Shown: one piece after another, positions 9,005 through 17,887 of the stretch
How the letters are laid out: every line of letters starts with the position of its first letter
Position numbering within the stretch: position 1 is the stretch's first letter
Assembly (NCBI GenBank): GCA_030425295.1
Contig: JAUIAT010000008.1
Coordinates: 26,102 to 90,101, forward strand
DNA: 64,000 bases
Reading direction: 5' to 3'
Origin: Gammaproteobacteria bacterium
GTDB taxonomy: Bacteria > Pseudomonadota > Gammaproteobacteria > JAUIAT01
Notes under the pieces: generated by a model
Database searches by the model: none
Seen by the model: the letters and a program-made list of their open reading frames with translations, nothing else
Told to the model about the DNA's origin: nothing
Made by a program: the position numbers and the translations under genes

Positions 9005-10825
9005 ATGGGGCGTCTTGCTTGGAATTATCATAATGCTAATAGGGTTAGAGTTATCGAGAGAGAACAAGTACACTCTAATGAACCAGATACCACATGCAAC
9101 GATGAAAATAACGATCATAAAGAATCACAGATTACATCTTATGATGAAAAAACTGCATACATATATGATCATAGGGATCCGGATAATGGTGACTTTCTTC
9201 GCGCCTTGAATCCTTCCCCAGGTGAAACTCAAAGACTAAAGCGCCTTGAATATAAAAAACATAAAAATAGTGATGGCTCTTATACTTGTTATTATAAATA
9301 TACAATTAAAGATCAAGATACTTATTATATAACCGGCAAGTCTTTGTATAGAAGAAAGATTTGTAGGGTTTTTATGGCTTATCCTAAACTCAATGATGAT
9401 TTTACTTCCACTGCTAGTGATCCAGTTGTTTGTAAAATTGTGGATTTTAATCCATATATCAAAAATAGGGTAAACATAAATATGAATACCCCAGAATTAT
9501 TTAAAGAAGAATCTGAAATCTCTAAAGATCTAGGGTTATGTGTTAGTAGCTTTAAGTCTCATAACAACCAAGGTGTGATGATTCACAATTACAAAGGTGA
9601 ATCTCTTGATAAAATTGTACCTGATGCTGGTTTTAGTGAAAATGAACTTGATAAAGCCTTAGGTCTGGCTATTAAAATGTGTATTCAAGTTCGTAAGCTC
9701 CATTTAGGAGAGTTATCTGAAAATAGTACTCCATATGCTCATCGAGATATTAAGCCCGCTAATTTCGCAGTCAAATCAAATGATGGAGAGGATGAAGTTT
9801 CGCTAATTGATTTTGGATTGGCTAGAAAAGACTTGAATGAGCTTAGTAAAGACACCAGTGGCACTCCTTCATGTATGCCATATAAGCGAAAATACATAAA
9901 AAAACTAACAAACAAAGAGTTAGATTTATTTGCTTTGCAACGTACCATTTATCTTCCAAAGCTTTACAAACATTTCAATATTGCTAACCGCAATGAGCCA
10001 AAAATAGTTACTAGAGACCTTGATTATAAACACAAATGGCTCCTTTCAGATGAAATTGTTGAAAAGTATAACTTGTTGCCATTACTGGATACTGTGCATG
10101 GTAAGCTCAAATGTGAATCGCTAGATCTTTTGCTTATTTCTTTGATTACTATAAAGACAAGCAAAGAACCAATTTCAGATAAATTTATTTCTCTTTATAA
10201 AAGTAATGCTAACTATAAGTCAGCAGTTAAAGAAATTATTGATGCTTACAATGTTAATGATTCCGTCACTATGAAAGATGTTAATAGTAAGTTTTTAGAT
10301 CGCGGGTTTGAAAAATTAAAAAATAAAATCTCTTCGAATGGTTTAGTTGTTAAGAATAGCAAAGAACAGAAACTAAAAGACGCTTTTCAAAGTATTGAAT
10401 CTAAGATGTTTGAAATATCATATCTAATACCTAGAGAAGAGGCCAAGCAAGCTTTTGATGAGCATAAAGATAAATATATAGAGAATGTTTGTAATGCTGT
10501 TGCAGAATATTACGCAGTTAAGGTTGTTACTGATAATGATAAAGTAGCGCTGCGTAATAAAATTAAGCAAGCTGAGTCAGAGTTTTATAATAGCGCTACC
10601 AAGATGAAGGTTTCTCCTATATTTACCGGTATTTTAGTTGCTTTAACGAACTCATTGTTAGCAATGACTGGTGTTGGTTTGTTACTTATTGGTGCGCATA
10701 AAATGCGTACTGGGCACATTTTCTTTAATTATTCGCATATTGACGTAGCTCTTAAGAAAGCTGATGCTAAGTTATTTAACGAGATAGTTAACCCTACTGA
10801 ACCTGCTTCTTCCCTTCAGATGTAG
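9005..10825 (+). CDS. Eukaryotic-like Ser/Thr protein kinase with C-terminal membrane segment
   Basis: A 606-aa protein whose kinase core keeps the main catalytic residues: Lys144 in VVCKIV (ATP-binding lysine), a Glu in FKEESEISKDLG (helix C), HRDIKPANF from H246 with catalytic D248 and N253, and DFG from D269. The activation segment SGTPSCMPYK lacks the usual APE. No clear glycine loop is visible. The C-terminal region is helical and carries one strongly hydrophobic segment at about residues 545-567. Not a PASTA-type PknB. The charged soluble kinase domain plus membrane segment would suit a host-membrane-targeted effector, which is inference. Its last 32 bp overlap the convergent lipoprotein gene. 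Confidence 0.87.
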   Translation: MGRLAWNYHNANRVRVIEREQVHSNEPDTTCNDENNDHKESQITSYDEKTAYIYDHRDPDNGDFLRALNPSPGETQRLKRLEYKKHKNSDGSYTCYYKYTIKDQDTYYITGKSLYRRKICRVFMAYPKLNDDFTSTASDPVVCKIVDFNPYIKNRVNINMNTPELFKEESEISKDLGLCVSSFKSHNNQGVMIHNYKGESLDKIVPDAGFSENELDKALGLAIKMCIQVRKLHLGELSENSTPYAHRDIKPANFAVKSNDGEDEVSLIDFGLARKDLNELSKDTSGTPSCMPYKRKYIKKLTNKELDLFALQRTIYLPKLYKHFNIANRNEPKIVTRDLDYKHKWLLSDEIVEKYNLLPLLDTVHGKLKCESLDLLLISLITIKTSKEPISDKFISLYKSNANYKSAVKEIIDAYNVNDSVTMKDVNSKFLDRGFEKLKNKISSNGLVVKNSKEQKLKDAFQSIESKMFEISYLIPREEAKQAFDEHKDKYIENVCNAVAEYYAVKVVTDNDKVALRNKIKQAESEFYNSATKMKVSPIFTGILVALTNSLLAMTGVGLLLIGAHKMRTGHIFFNYSHIDVALKKADAKLFNEIVNPTEPASSLQM

Positions 10826-11135
10826 AGTTAGTTCTCAATGCCACCTGATCTTTGCTATCGTTTGCATTAGTTTTTGTTTTTTGGTCGGCTAGCTTTGGTT
10901 TTGCATTCAGAAGGTCATTAACTTTCATGCCCATTGTTTCATAAACTTTGGGGTCAACACGGGGGGCGCGTTTTTTGTAAACTCTAGGTCCATCAGCTTG
11001 GTCATAGTTATAATATTCTGCATCTTGATAGCCGTAGTGTTCTTCGTAAGAGTTATCGCTTGTGTATAAACCAGCACAGCCTGAAAGTATTAATGGGAAG
11101 CTAGAAGCTAGTATGATTAAGGTGATTTTGCGCAT
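10794..11135 (-). CDS. Small lipoprotein
   Basis: A 113-aa protein with a lipoprotein signal peptide ending in the lipobox LSGC (Cys19), so probably lipidated and membrane-anchored. The mature part starts with a Tyr/Asp/Glu-rich stretch (EEHYGYQDAEYYNYDQ) and continues with a Lys/Asn/Thr-rich tail. No known domain recognised. The 3' end overlaps the kinase gene by 32 bp in convergent orientation, so the two mRNAs can pair at their ends. Confidence 0.75.
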   Translation of the reverse strand: MRKITLIILASSFPLILSGCAGLYTSDNSYEEHYGYQDAEYYNYDQADGPRVYKKRAPRVDPKVYETMGMKVNDLLNAKPKLADQKTKTNANDSKDQVALRTNSTSEGKKQVQ

Positions 11136-11197
11136 CCTAAAGTCTCCCTTTTAGCGATGACTTGTCATAAGTACATTGTAGATCATATTTAACAAGC

Positions 11198-11425
11198 TTA
11201 CCTATTTTCTAATTTGTTAATGGCATTTAAAACTCTTTGTAGCATATTGTCAGAATCTCCAGACATATTTTCTTCGTCAGCAACCATAAGCTCTAGAGCG
11301 TCATGCTTCCATTGTTTTAGAAGTTGTATTTTCTGCTCTACTGATAATTGATCATCTTCTACAACATTTTCTGGTAAATTGTAGTGGCGTTGGGGATCAT
11401 GCATTGCGTCATCAAATTTAATCAT
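11198..11425 (-). CDS. Conserved small protein of unknown function
   Basis: A 75-aa acidic helical protein. The segment DDQLSVEQKIQLLKQWKHDALELMVADEENM resembles a short family found widely in proteobacteria (pattern LTxEQKIxLLxQWxxDxxxLxVAxEEgM) whose function is not established. A good Shine-Dalgarno (GGAGG in the leader, 7 bp before ATG) supports the start. Confidence 0.75.
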   Translation of the reverse strand: MIKFDDAMHDPQRHYNLPENVVEDDQLSVEQKIQLLKQWKHDALELMVADEENMSGDSDNMLQRVLNAINKLENR

Positions 11426-11493
11426 GGTTAACCTCCATTTAATAAAGATTAACTTAAGTATAGCAGTTTAATTTATAATCTATATATTATGGA

Positions 11494-11973
11494 TTAAATA
11501 TGCTGAATTACGGCATCCCAGTTATCAATTTTATCATTCTTAAAGTGAATCATTGTTGTGATTAAGTCATGAAAGTGCTGTCCATTTTCTCTGATAATGT
11601 CAATTTCATATGTAACAGCTGCTGAGTCACCATTAATTACCATAGAATTAAGAGGAAACTTTACTGTATAGCTTTTTAAATGATTATTCATATTTTGAAG
11701 CCGAAGAAGTAAGGATTCGGCATTAAAAGCTGCAATGTTTTTATTAACTTTATATGTGACTTCTTCGCTGAAGTATTTGTCTAAGTTTTCTTTATTTAAA
11801 AGCTTATTGTTTTCATTGGTTTCATTAAGCCACTTAAATGTTTGGTCGATTTTAGTAGCAATGATATTTGCATTTTCATGAGATATTTTAGTATGAACAC
11901 CGTTTGTATCCCATGGTAAGGCGGTGCAGGTTACTGAAGTCCAAAGAGCTACCGCGGCAATTATATAACGCAT
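11494..11973 (-). CDS. Secreted SnoaL/NTF2-like protein
   Basis: A 159-aa protein with an N-terminal signal peptide (MRYIIAAVALWTSVTCTALP) and a mature domain with the helix-then-curved-sheet pattern of NTF2/SnoaL-like proteins (LDKYFSEEVTYKVN, LNSMVINGDSAAVTYEIDII, FHDLITTMIHFKNDKIDNWDAV). Such domains bind small ligands or act as enzymes; nothing shows which here. A longer frame begins at 11997, but ATG 11973 has AAGGA 7 bp upstream and directly starts the signal peptide. Confidence 0.7.
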   Translation of the reverse strand: MRYIIAAVALWTSVTCTALPWDTNGVHTKISHENANIIATKIDQTFKWLNETNENNKLLNKENLDKYFSEEVTYKVNKNIAAFNAESLLLRLQNMNNHLKSYTVKFPLNSMVINGDSAAVTYEIDIIRENGQHFHDLITTMIHFKNDKIDNWDAVIQHI

Positions 11974-12244
11974 GAGATTTTCCTTCTTAGTATGCAAAAA
12001 AATAAAAGTAATTTTATGTTAGTGGTATATAAAGGTCAATTTGCTTTTTGGATATGATGTCTTAGAATTATGAGTGCTTGAGCAGGTGTTGATAATTCTA
12101 GATTATTCAATTAGTTGTAGGGTGGCCAAGGCTTTTAATTTTGAAATAAAAAATAAAAAAAATCTTGTAAGGCAAAACAATCGACTTTGGTCTACAATTT
12201 GTTTAAAATGTTTTCTCCTTAATAATTAACCCCAATTGAGCCCT

Positions 12245-14053
12245 ATGATTAAGAATTTAAGAAACATCGCAATTGTCGCTCACGTCGACCATGGTAAAAC
12301 TACTCTAGTAGATAAAATGCTGCAGCAATCAGGTAGCTTGGAGCAGCGCGGCCCGTCTGTTGAGAGAGTTATGGATAGTAATGACCTTGAGCGCGAGCGT
12401 GGGATTACTATTCTTTCTAAAAATACTGCAATTCAGTGGAAAGATTACCGAATTAATATTATTGATACACCAGGGCACGCTGACTTTGGTGGTGAAGTTG
12501 AACGTATTTTGTCGATGGCGGACTCTGTGCTTCTGCTAGTTGATGCAGTTGAAGGCCCTATGCCCCAGACTAGGTTTGTAACACAAAAAGCATTTGGTTG
12601 GGGTTTGAAGCCAATTGTTGTTATTAATAAAATTGATCGCCCAGGCGCTGATCCTGATCGTGTTATGGATGAAGTTTTTGACTTATTTGATAGCTTAGGC
12701 GCGACTGATGAACAGTTAGATTTTCCGGTTATTTATGCATCAGGTATTAATGGTTTTGCTAAACGTGATTTAGATGAAGAAAGTGATAATCTTGATCCGT
12801 TATTCGAGGCAATCATCGAGCACGCCCCTGCGCCAGATGTGGATGAGAACGGACCATTCCAAATGCAAATTACATCATTGGATTACTCTACTTATGTGGG
12901 TACAATTGGTATCGGTCGTATTTCCAGAGGTAAGATCAAATCTAATACGCCTGTGAAAATTATTGATACAGAAGGCGAAATTCGCCAAGGCCGTATTTTA
13001 CAAGTTTTCCGTTACCTTGGGCTTGATAAAACTGAAGTTGAGGAGGCAAGTGCGGGGGATATTGTTGCTATTACTGGTATAGAAGAAATACATATCTCTG
13101 ATACAATTTGCGACCCTGAAAATGTCGAAGCTTTGCCTGCTCTAAGTGTTGATGAACCAACAGTTAGTATGACTTTCTGTGTAAATGATTCTCCATTTGC
13201 TGGTAAGGAAGGTAAGTTTGTAACAAGTCGTCAAATTCGTGACAGACTTGAGCGCGAGCTTATTACCAATGTGGCACTTCAAGTTGGCGATTGCCCTGAA
13301 ACAGATCAATTTAAAGTTTCAGGCCGTGGTGAGCTTCATTTATCAATTTTAATTGAAACTATGCGCCGTGAAGGCTATGAGCTAGCTGTATCTCGTCCAT
13401 CTGTTATTACCAAAGAAATTGATGGTGTAATGCACGAGCCATATGAGCATTTAATTCTGGATATTGATGAAAATCATCAAGGTACTATGATGCAGATGAT
13501 TGCTGAACGTAAGGGTGATTTGAAAGATATGGTTGTTGATGGGCATGGTCGTGTTCGCCTTGAATATATTGTGCCGACTCGTGGCTTGATTGGTTTTCAT
13601 AGCCAATTCTTAACTTCAACTTCTGGTACTGGCTTGATGCACCATGTATTTGATCATTTTGGCCCAGCGAAACCTGATGCTTCAATTAAGCGTAAGCGCG
13701 GTGTGCTGATTTCCAATGACAAAGGTAAGGCGACAATTTATGCATTGTTTAATCTTCAAGATCGTGGTGAGATGTTTATTGACCCACAAACTGAAGTTTA
13801 TGAGGGTATGATCGTTGGGCTGCATTCTCGTGACAATGATTTAGTTGTAAATATTATTCGTGAGAAAAAACTTACTAACGTGCGTGCAGCTGGTTCTGAT
13901 GATTCAATGTTGCTAACTCCACCAATCAAGCTTACTCTTGAGCAAGCTATGTCATTTATTGATGATGATGAGTTGATTGAAATTACGCCTCAGACTATTC
14001 GCTTACGTAAAAAGTATCTGAAAGAGACTGATCGTAAGCGCGCCGGGAAGTAA
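12245..14053 (+). CDS. typA: Ribosome-associated GTPase TypA/BipA
   Basis: A translational GTPase of the EF-G class that binds the 70S ribosome and helps 50S assembly and stress adaptation. G-motifs are intact: [10 protein letters not shown] (G1), RGITI (G2), [12 protein letters not shown] (G3), NKIDRPGA (G4). Domain II, the EF-G-like III/V domains ([29 protein letters not shown]) and the BipA-specific C-terminal domain follow. 602 aa, close to the usual length. The frame extends to TTG 12236, but ATG 12245 directly precedes the conserved IKNLRNIAI start. Monocistronic, ended by a very long hairpin. Confidence 0.97.
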   Translation: MIKNLRNIAIVAHVDHGKTTLVDKMLQQSGSLEQRGPSVERVMDSNDLERERGITILSKNTAIQWKDYRINIIDTPGHADFGGEVERILSMADSVLLLVDAVEGPMPQTRFVTQKAFGWGLKPIVVINKIDRPGADPDRVMDEVFDLFDSLGATDEQLDFPVIYASGINGFAKRDLDEESDNLDPLFEAIIEHAPAPDVDENGPFQMQITSLDYSTYVGTIGIGRISRGKIKSNTPVKIIDTEGEIRQGRILQVFRYLGLDKTEVEEASAGDIVAITGIEEIHISDTICDPENVEALPALSVDEPTVSMTFCVNDSPFAGKEGKFVTSRQIRDRLERELITNVALQVGDCPETDQFKVSGRGELHLSILIETMRREGYELAVSRPSVITKEIDGVMHEPYEHLILDIDENHQGTMMQMIAERKGDLKDMVVDGHGRVRLEYIVPTRGLIGFHSQFLTSTSGTGLMHHVFDHFGPAKPDASIKRKRGVLISNDKGKATIYALFNLQDRGEMFIDPQTEVYEGMIVGLHSRDNDLVVNIIREKKLTNVRAAGSDDSMLLTPPIKLTLEQAMSFIDDDELIEITPQTIRLRKKYLKETDRKRAGK

Positions 14054-14108
14054 CATTCACTCGAAACTAAGCCCACGCAGTGGGCTTAGTTTCGCTAAGT
14101 GAATGTTA
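14051..14108. terminator. Very long hairpin terminating typA and the convergent CaaX-box gene
   Basis: The stem begins on the typA stop codon. TAACATTCACT pairs with AGTGAATGTTA (11 bp), then after a 3-nt bulge CGAAACTAAGCCCAC pairs perfectly with GTGGGCTTAGTTTCG (15 bp) around the loop GCA. It lacks a T-run and ends 6 bp before the stop of the opposite gene, so a bidirectional terminator or mRNA-stabilising stem is likely. Confidence 0.75.
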
Positions 14109-14114
14109 TCTGGA

Positions 14115-14657
14115 TCACAGAAGTATGCAAGGCATTTTAAACCTATAATTACTTTGTTCTATTTCATCAGAGTTTATCTGTGGGTCACTTGAGTTTAATT
14201 CAGAAGTAGGTTCTGAATTACTTTGTTCTAGAGCATTAATTGTATTATTTTGTTTAAAGTTAGGGGATATTTCAATTACAATTTTCTGCGATATATTACA
14301 TAGGCACATTTTTATATAATTGAAGTCATCTGCCACTAAAAGCTTGCCTAACAACTTCATTATGTCAAATTCTAGATCAGGGGTCTCATCAACATTTGAT
14401 AGATTGAGATTATCTAGCTTTTCCGCTAAGCCTTTAAGGGATTTGTGTGCGTCAGGATAGCGAGATAAGGTCTCTATCTGTGATTTTAATTTTCTAAAAA
14501 AACTCGTTCTTGTTTGAAGGTTATTAGTTTGTAATCTTGCAATATGAATAATTGGTTCTTCTTTATCTAGATCATCAAGTGTGAATTCAGTATCGCCGTG
14601 ATTAGCTCCATTGAAAACTGCAGCGAGTTGATTATAAGTTGAATTTCCATCTGACAT
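14115..14657 (-). CDS. Unknown protein ending in a CaaX prenylation box (CILL)
   Basis: A 180-aa soluble, acidic protein with no signal peptide or membrane span. Predicted helical between about residues 40 and 120, then a Ser/Asn/Glu-rich linker. The last four residues are Cys-Ile-Leu-Leu, which fits the eukaryotic CaaX rule; X = Leu directs geranylgeranylation. The codons TGC ATA CTT CTG and stop TGA are clear on the minus strand. Legionella effectors such as AnkB are prenylated by host enzymes through such boxes. A host-membrane-targeted effector is therefore plausible, but the rest of the protein is unrecognised. Confidence 0.7.
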   Translation of the reverse strand: MSDGNSTYNQLAAVFNGANHGDTEFTLDDLDKEEPIIHIARLQTNNLQTRTSFFRKLKSQIETLSRYPDAHKSLKGLAEKLDNLNLSNVDETPDLEFDIMKLLGKLLVADDFNYIKMCLCNISQKIVIEISPNFKQNNTINALEQSNSEPTSELNSSDPQINSDEIEQSNYRFKMPCILL

Positions 14658-14823
14658 AAATAAATCCTTGCATCATAAAATAACTTCAATTCTGGTAAGT
14701 AATTTTAATGAAAGTAATATTTTTTTCAAGGAGCTAGAACATTATCCAGAGTAAACTCACTTAAATTTATATAATAGAGAGGCTCAGGGGGCTTTAAACA
14801 GCTACCTACTTGGGGGTAACTGT

Positions 14824-14912
14824 GTCATCTCGACTGGAGCACCGCAGGTGTGTAATGGAGAGATCTGATTTGATGGAGAGTTCGGATCCCTCGGCTATGT
14901 TTGGGATGATGT
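14824..14912. repeat. Family D repeat copy in the 14658-15064 gap
   Basis: GTCATCTCGACTGGAGCACC, then GTGTAATGGAGAGATCTG, is the reverse complement of the unit seen twice near 17.6-17.75 kb and once at 63.68 kb. The rest of this 407-bp gap holds no gene I can support. It is AT-rich up to the repeat and ends with the deaD terminator hairpin. Confidence 0.65.
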
Positions 14913-15007
14913 AACTTTAAAATACTGTAATAAATATTTCTATTTAATTGAGCAAGTTGTGGTTAGTCAACGGCAACAAACAAGTGCAGGGTCGCAGTGT
15001 TTTAAAT

Positions 15008-15041
15008 GCGAGATTGCAGTGTTTTGACTGCGTAATCTCGC
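15008..15041 (-). terminator. Hairpin terminator of deaD
   Basis: GCGAGATT plus GCAGT pairs with ACTGC and AATCTCGC (13 bp, 2-nt bulge), starting 24 bp after the deaD stop. The tail on the minus strand is only mildly T-rich (ATTTAAAA). Confidence 0.5.
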
Positions 15042-15064
15042 TATTTTGGGCTTGGGAATATAAG

Positions 15065-16648
15065 TTAATCTACGTAAGATCGCCTCTTGCCCGACTTTTT
15101 CTTGCCGTTACCGCCAGATTTGCCATTGCCGAATGAAGGTGCGCCGGCCCAGCTGCTGCCATTAGACTTGCCTTTGCCGCGTCTTTCGTTGTTACGACTA
15201 CTGCTGCCATTGCGACGACTGCTACCACTACCGCCACCGAAGCCTCTATTTCGGCTACGATTGCGTTTTCTGTCGCGTCCAGTTGGTTTTTCTTTTCTTT
15301 TGTTCATCTCGTTAAAAGATGGAAGGTCAATATTGCGATCAAACTGTAGTGAATCAGATTTGCGAGCCATGCTGGCAAGTGCTGCTGCAACTTCCAGTTG
15401 AGAGTAATTAGACTCATCAACTAATTGCTCAATCATGCGCTGATATCTTTTGAGGTCTTCAGTTGTAATGCATTCAACAACTTGGCGAGAAAATGCTTCA
15501 TGGCGTGTTTTTTGAACATCTTTTGTTGAGGGTGGATCAGTTGGAGTTATTTCCGCCCTGGTTGTGCTTTCAATACTTCTTAATAAGCGACGTTCATTTG
15601 GAGCTACAAAAAGAATTGCTTTTCCAGATCTTCCAGCACGGCCAGTACGGCCAATACGGTGAACGTATGGCTCTACTTCAGTTGGGATGTCATAGTTAAT
15701 AACATGGGTGATTCTTTCAACATCAAGTCCACGGGCAGCAACGTCTGTAGCAATAACAATATCAAGTGTGCCTTTCTTAAAGCGATTAATAACTTTTTCA
15801 CGAGCATTTTGATTCATATCACCATTTAGTGCATCAGCTGCATACCCAGCTTCACAAAGTTTATCTGAAAGCTCAACTGTATCTCTTTTAGTTCGAGCAA
15901 ATACAATTACAGCATCAAAATCTTCAACTTCCAGCGTTCTAAGTAGAAGTTCAAATTTATTGCGTCCTTCTACCAAAATATAAATTTGCTTAATTGATGA
16001 AACAGTTTCATGTTTCGCTTCAATTCGGATGTGTTCTGGTTCATTTAGATAGTTATTAGCAATCTTTTTAATTCTTGCCGGCATTGTCGCAGAGAAAAGG
16101 GCGGTTTGGTGATCCGATTTTATCTGCTCAAGGATCCACTCTACATCTTCAAGAAAGCCCATATTAAGCATTTCATCAGCTTCATCTAAAACTAGCATTT
16201 TTAAGGTGTCTAGTTTTAATGTGCCGCGACGGATATGATCCATAACACGGCCCGGGGTACCCACAACAATTTGAGCTCCTCGTCTCAATCCTTTTAGCTG
16301 GGCGTGGTAAGGTTGTCCGCCGTATATTGGTAATACTTGAAGATTGTTTACTTCAGCCGAGTAAGCTTTAAAGTTATCCGCTACCTGAATTGCTAGCTCT
16401 CGAGTTGGCGCTAAAACAACTGCTTGTGTATTAGAGTCTTTAGTATTAATGCCATTCAAAATAGGAAGGGCAAATGCAGCTGTTTTACCTGTCCCGGTTT
16501 GGGCTTGTGCGACTATATCTTTCCCCTTAAGAAGTACTGGAATGCTTTGCTCCTGAACAGGGGTTGGATTTTCGTATCCAAGTTTATCAAGTGCGCCAAT
16601 TAATTGGGCATTTAGACCCAATTGTTTAAAAGTTATTTCTGATGACAT
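15065..16648 (-). CDS. deaD: DEAD-box RNA helicase DeaD/CsdA-like
   Basis: An ATP-dependent RNA helicase of the cold-shock/ribosome-assembly type. The helicase core shows the Q motif (FKQLGLN...PTPVQEQSIP), AQTGTGKT, PTRELAIQ, GTPGRVMDH, DEAD in LVLDEADEML, SAT, ATDVAARGLD and HRIGRTGR. It is 527 aa, shorter than E. coli DeaD (629). The C-terminal about 75 residues form a low-complexity Arg/Gly/Ser/Lys/Asn tail (RKRNRSRNRG, SSRRNGSS, KSGGNGKKKSGKRR) instead of a clear folded RNA-binding domain, probably a nonspecific RNA-binding tail. The family could also be called RhlE-like, but motif spacing and the segment after the core fit DeaD better. Confidence 0.88.
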   Translation of the reverse strand: MSSEITFKQLGLNAQLIGALDKLGYENPTPVQEQSIPVLLKGKDIVAQAQTGTGKTAAFALPILNGINTKDSNTQAVVLAPTRELAIQVADNFKAYSAEVNNLQVLPIYGGQPYHAQLKGLRRGAQIVVGTPGRVMDHIRRGTLKLDTLKMLVLDEADEMLNMGFLEDVEWILEQIKSDHQTALFSATMPARIKKIANNYLNEPEHIRIEAKHETVSSIKQIYILVEGRNKFELLLRTLEVEDFDAVIVFARTKRDTVELSDKLCEAGYAADALNGDMNQNAREKVINRFKKGTLDIVIATDVAARGLDVERITHVINYDIPTEVEPYVHRIGRTGRAGRSGKAILFVAPNERRLLRSIESTTRAEITPTDPPSTKDVQKTRHEAFSRQVVECITTEDLKRYQRMIEQLVDESNYSQLEVAAALASMARKSDSLQFDRNIDLPSFNEMNKRKEKPTGRDRKRNRSRNRGFGGGSGSSRRNGSSSRNNERRGKGKSNGSSWAGAPSFGNGKSGGNGKKKSGKRRSYVD

Positions 16649-16775
16649 TAAGGACTCTATATTGTTTAATTATTGAACGAACGCCAGAATAACACATTTA
16701 GTTTATATTAGCAATTAAAGCTTTAGTTTTAGTTTCCAATTTAGATGATATTTTTCTAGATAATTTGCGCAAAAT

Positions 16776-16804
16776 TTGAACTAAAAAGATTTGTTGCCTA
16801 TAGT
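16776..16804 (+). promoter_or_regulatory. Sigma-70-type promoter for the Host_attach-type gene
   Basis: TTGAAC (16776-16781), 17-bp spacer, TATAGT (16799-16804). The gene starts 31 bp downstream with AAGGAG 7 bp before its ATG. Confidence 0.55.
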
Positions 16805-16834
16805 TTTAATATATCCATCAAAAGGAGAATTACT

Positions 16835-17275
16835 ATGTCAAGATTCTGGATCCTTGTTGCTGATGGTAGTCAAGCCTATATCTATTCAGCAAAGCGCGTC
16901 GGCGGCCCAATAAAACGTTTAAAATCATTTAAGAACCCAGCTGGAAGAGAAAAAAATATTGATCTTGTATCTGACAGACCAAGTTCAGGAGGGAATAAAA
17001 AAATTAACGGAATTGGTACCGTGCCAACTTCTTCAGATCCAAAGAAAATTGAGAAAGAAAAATTTGCATCGAAGATTAGCTTGTTTCTTGAGTTTCACGC
17101 ATTAAATGATAGTTTTGATCAGTTGGTATTGGTTGCCCCGCCCCAATTTTTGGGTCTGCTAAGGTCGTGTAAACGTCCTCACTGGGAGGAAAAAGCTACC
17201 TTGAGAATACAAAAAGACTATGTAACAGTTCCGAAGCACAAGTTGCCATCATTTTTGTATAAAGAGGCGGCGTAA
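16835..17275 (+). CDS. Host attachment protein family (baeRF/Host_attach-like)
   Basis: A 146-aa cytosolic protein matching the family first described as needed for Agrobacterium attachment to host cells and since related to bacterial archaeo-eukaryotic release-factor-like (baeRF) domains. Family features are the start FWILVADGSQAYIYSA, the central SDRPSSGG segment, FLEFHALNDSFDQLVLVAPPQFLGLLR, and the ending IQKDYVTVP. Despite the family name a ribosome-rescue or stress role is as likely as adhesion. Strong promoter and Shine-Dalgarno; monocistronic. Confidence 0.8.
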   Translation: MSRFWILVADGSQAYIYSAKRVGGPIKRLKSFKNPAGREKNIDLVSDRPSSGGNKKINGIGTVPTSSDPKKIEKEKFASKISLFLEFHALNDSFDQLVLVAPPQFLGLLRSCKRPHWEEKATLRIQKDYVTVPKHKLPSFLYKEAA

Positions 17276-17329
17276 GGAATGCAGACAATTCGCTCTGCAA
17301 TAACAGGACCAATAACATTAGGTATTAAA

Positions 17330-17357
17330 AAAGGGCAATTATATTTTATTGCCCTTT
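17330..17357. terminator. Intrinsic terminator hairpin
   Basis: AAAGGGCAAT and ATTGCCCTTT form a 10-bp stem with an 8-nt loop, 55 bp after the Host_attach-type gene. The A-run on its left makes it a good intrinsic terminator for minus-strand transcripts; on the plus strand the tail is weak. Confidence 0.55.
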
Positions 17358-17370
17358 GGTGTTAAAAGTA

Positions 17371-17875
17371 TAGGGTCTGTTGACTAGGGTAAACGCATCT
17401 AAATTTGCACAATTGGCTAAAACCAACGCTACAAAATAACTTCGTAACAAGTTTCACCGTCTAGAGGCTATCACTATCTCCTAATTTACGACTTCAAGAA
17501 CTATAGCTGTTATCTCGAGCGTAAAACATAGTTGTCATCTTGAGCGTAAAAAATAGTGGTCATCTCGAGCGTAGTCGAGAGATATGAAAATATAATTCAG
17601 TTAGATCTCTCCATTACGCACCCTTGGTGCTTCAGTCGAGATGACGCCATACATAGTCATCCTGAGCGTAGCTCTCGAAGAGAGCGAAGTCGAATGGATC
17701 CGAATTTGCATTGCAGTTAGATCTCTCCATTACGCACCTTCGGTGCTCCAGTCGAGATGACGTAGGAGCGCGCCTATTGTGCTTCAGTCGAGATGACGCT
17801 TTTGGGGCCTCCGTATTAACAATTGCATAAATTTTCAGCATTTGCAGCTGTAAGACCAATTGTCAGCAGACCCTA
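17371..17875. mobile_element. 505-bp family A element (MITE-like), carrying family D repeats
   Basis: Left end TAGGGTCTGTTGAC (17371-17384) and right end GTCAGCAGACCCTA (17862-17875) are inverted repeats with TA at each outer edge. No open reading frame of its own is convincing. The interior is filled with family D repeats. With no transposase inside, it looks like a non-autonomous element moved in trans. It occupies most of the 612-bp gap between the Host_attach-type gene and the coiled-coil gene. Confidence 0.7.
17509..17805. repeat. Family D repeats: three tandem units plus inverted copies
   Basis: Three tandem units of about 22-26 bp share GTYATCTYGAGCGTA (17509-17581). Two longer copies follow with AGATCTCTCCATTACGCACC then CAGTCGAGATGAC (about 17610-17644 and 17721-17762), and a short third (17780-17800). 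The ATCTC/GAGAT parts are complementary, so transcripts would fold into hairpins. Related copies lie near 14.85 kb and 63.7-63.9 kb. Confidence 0.65.
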
Positions 17876-17887
17876 CAGAGAGAATCT

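Noticed and set aside
9005..9209. Alternative frame starting at 9015 over the kinase N-terminus
   Set aside because: Short shadow frame; the kinase frame has full motif support.
15087..15401. Leu/Pro/Arg-rich open frame opposite deaD
   Set aside because: It is antisense to the Arg/Gly/Ser-rich tail of DeaD; the composition mirrors that tail.
17509..17805. Possible CRISPR array
   Set aside because: Units are irregular, adjacent or inverted, without constant repeats and unique spacers, and no cas genes are near.
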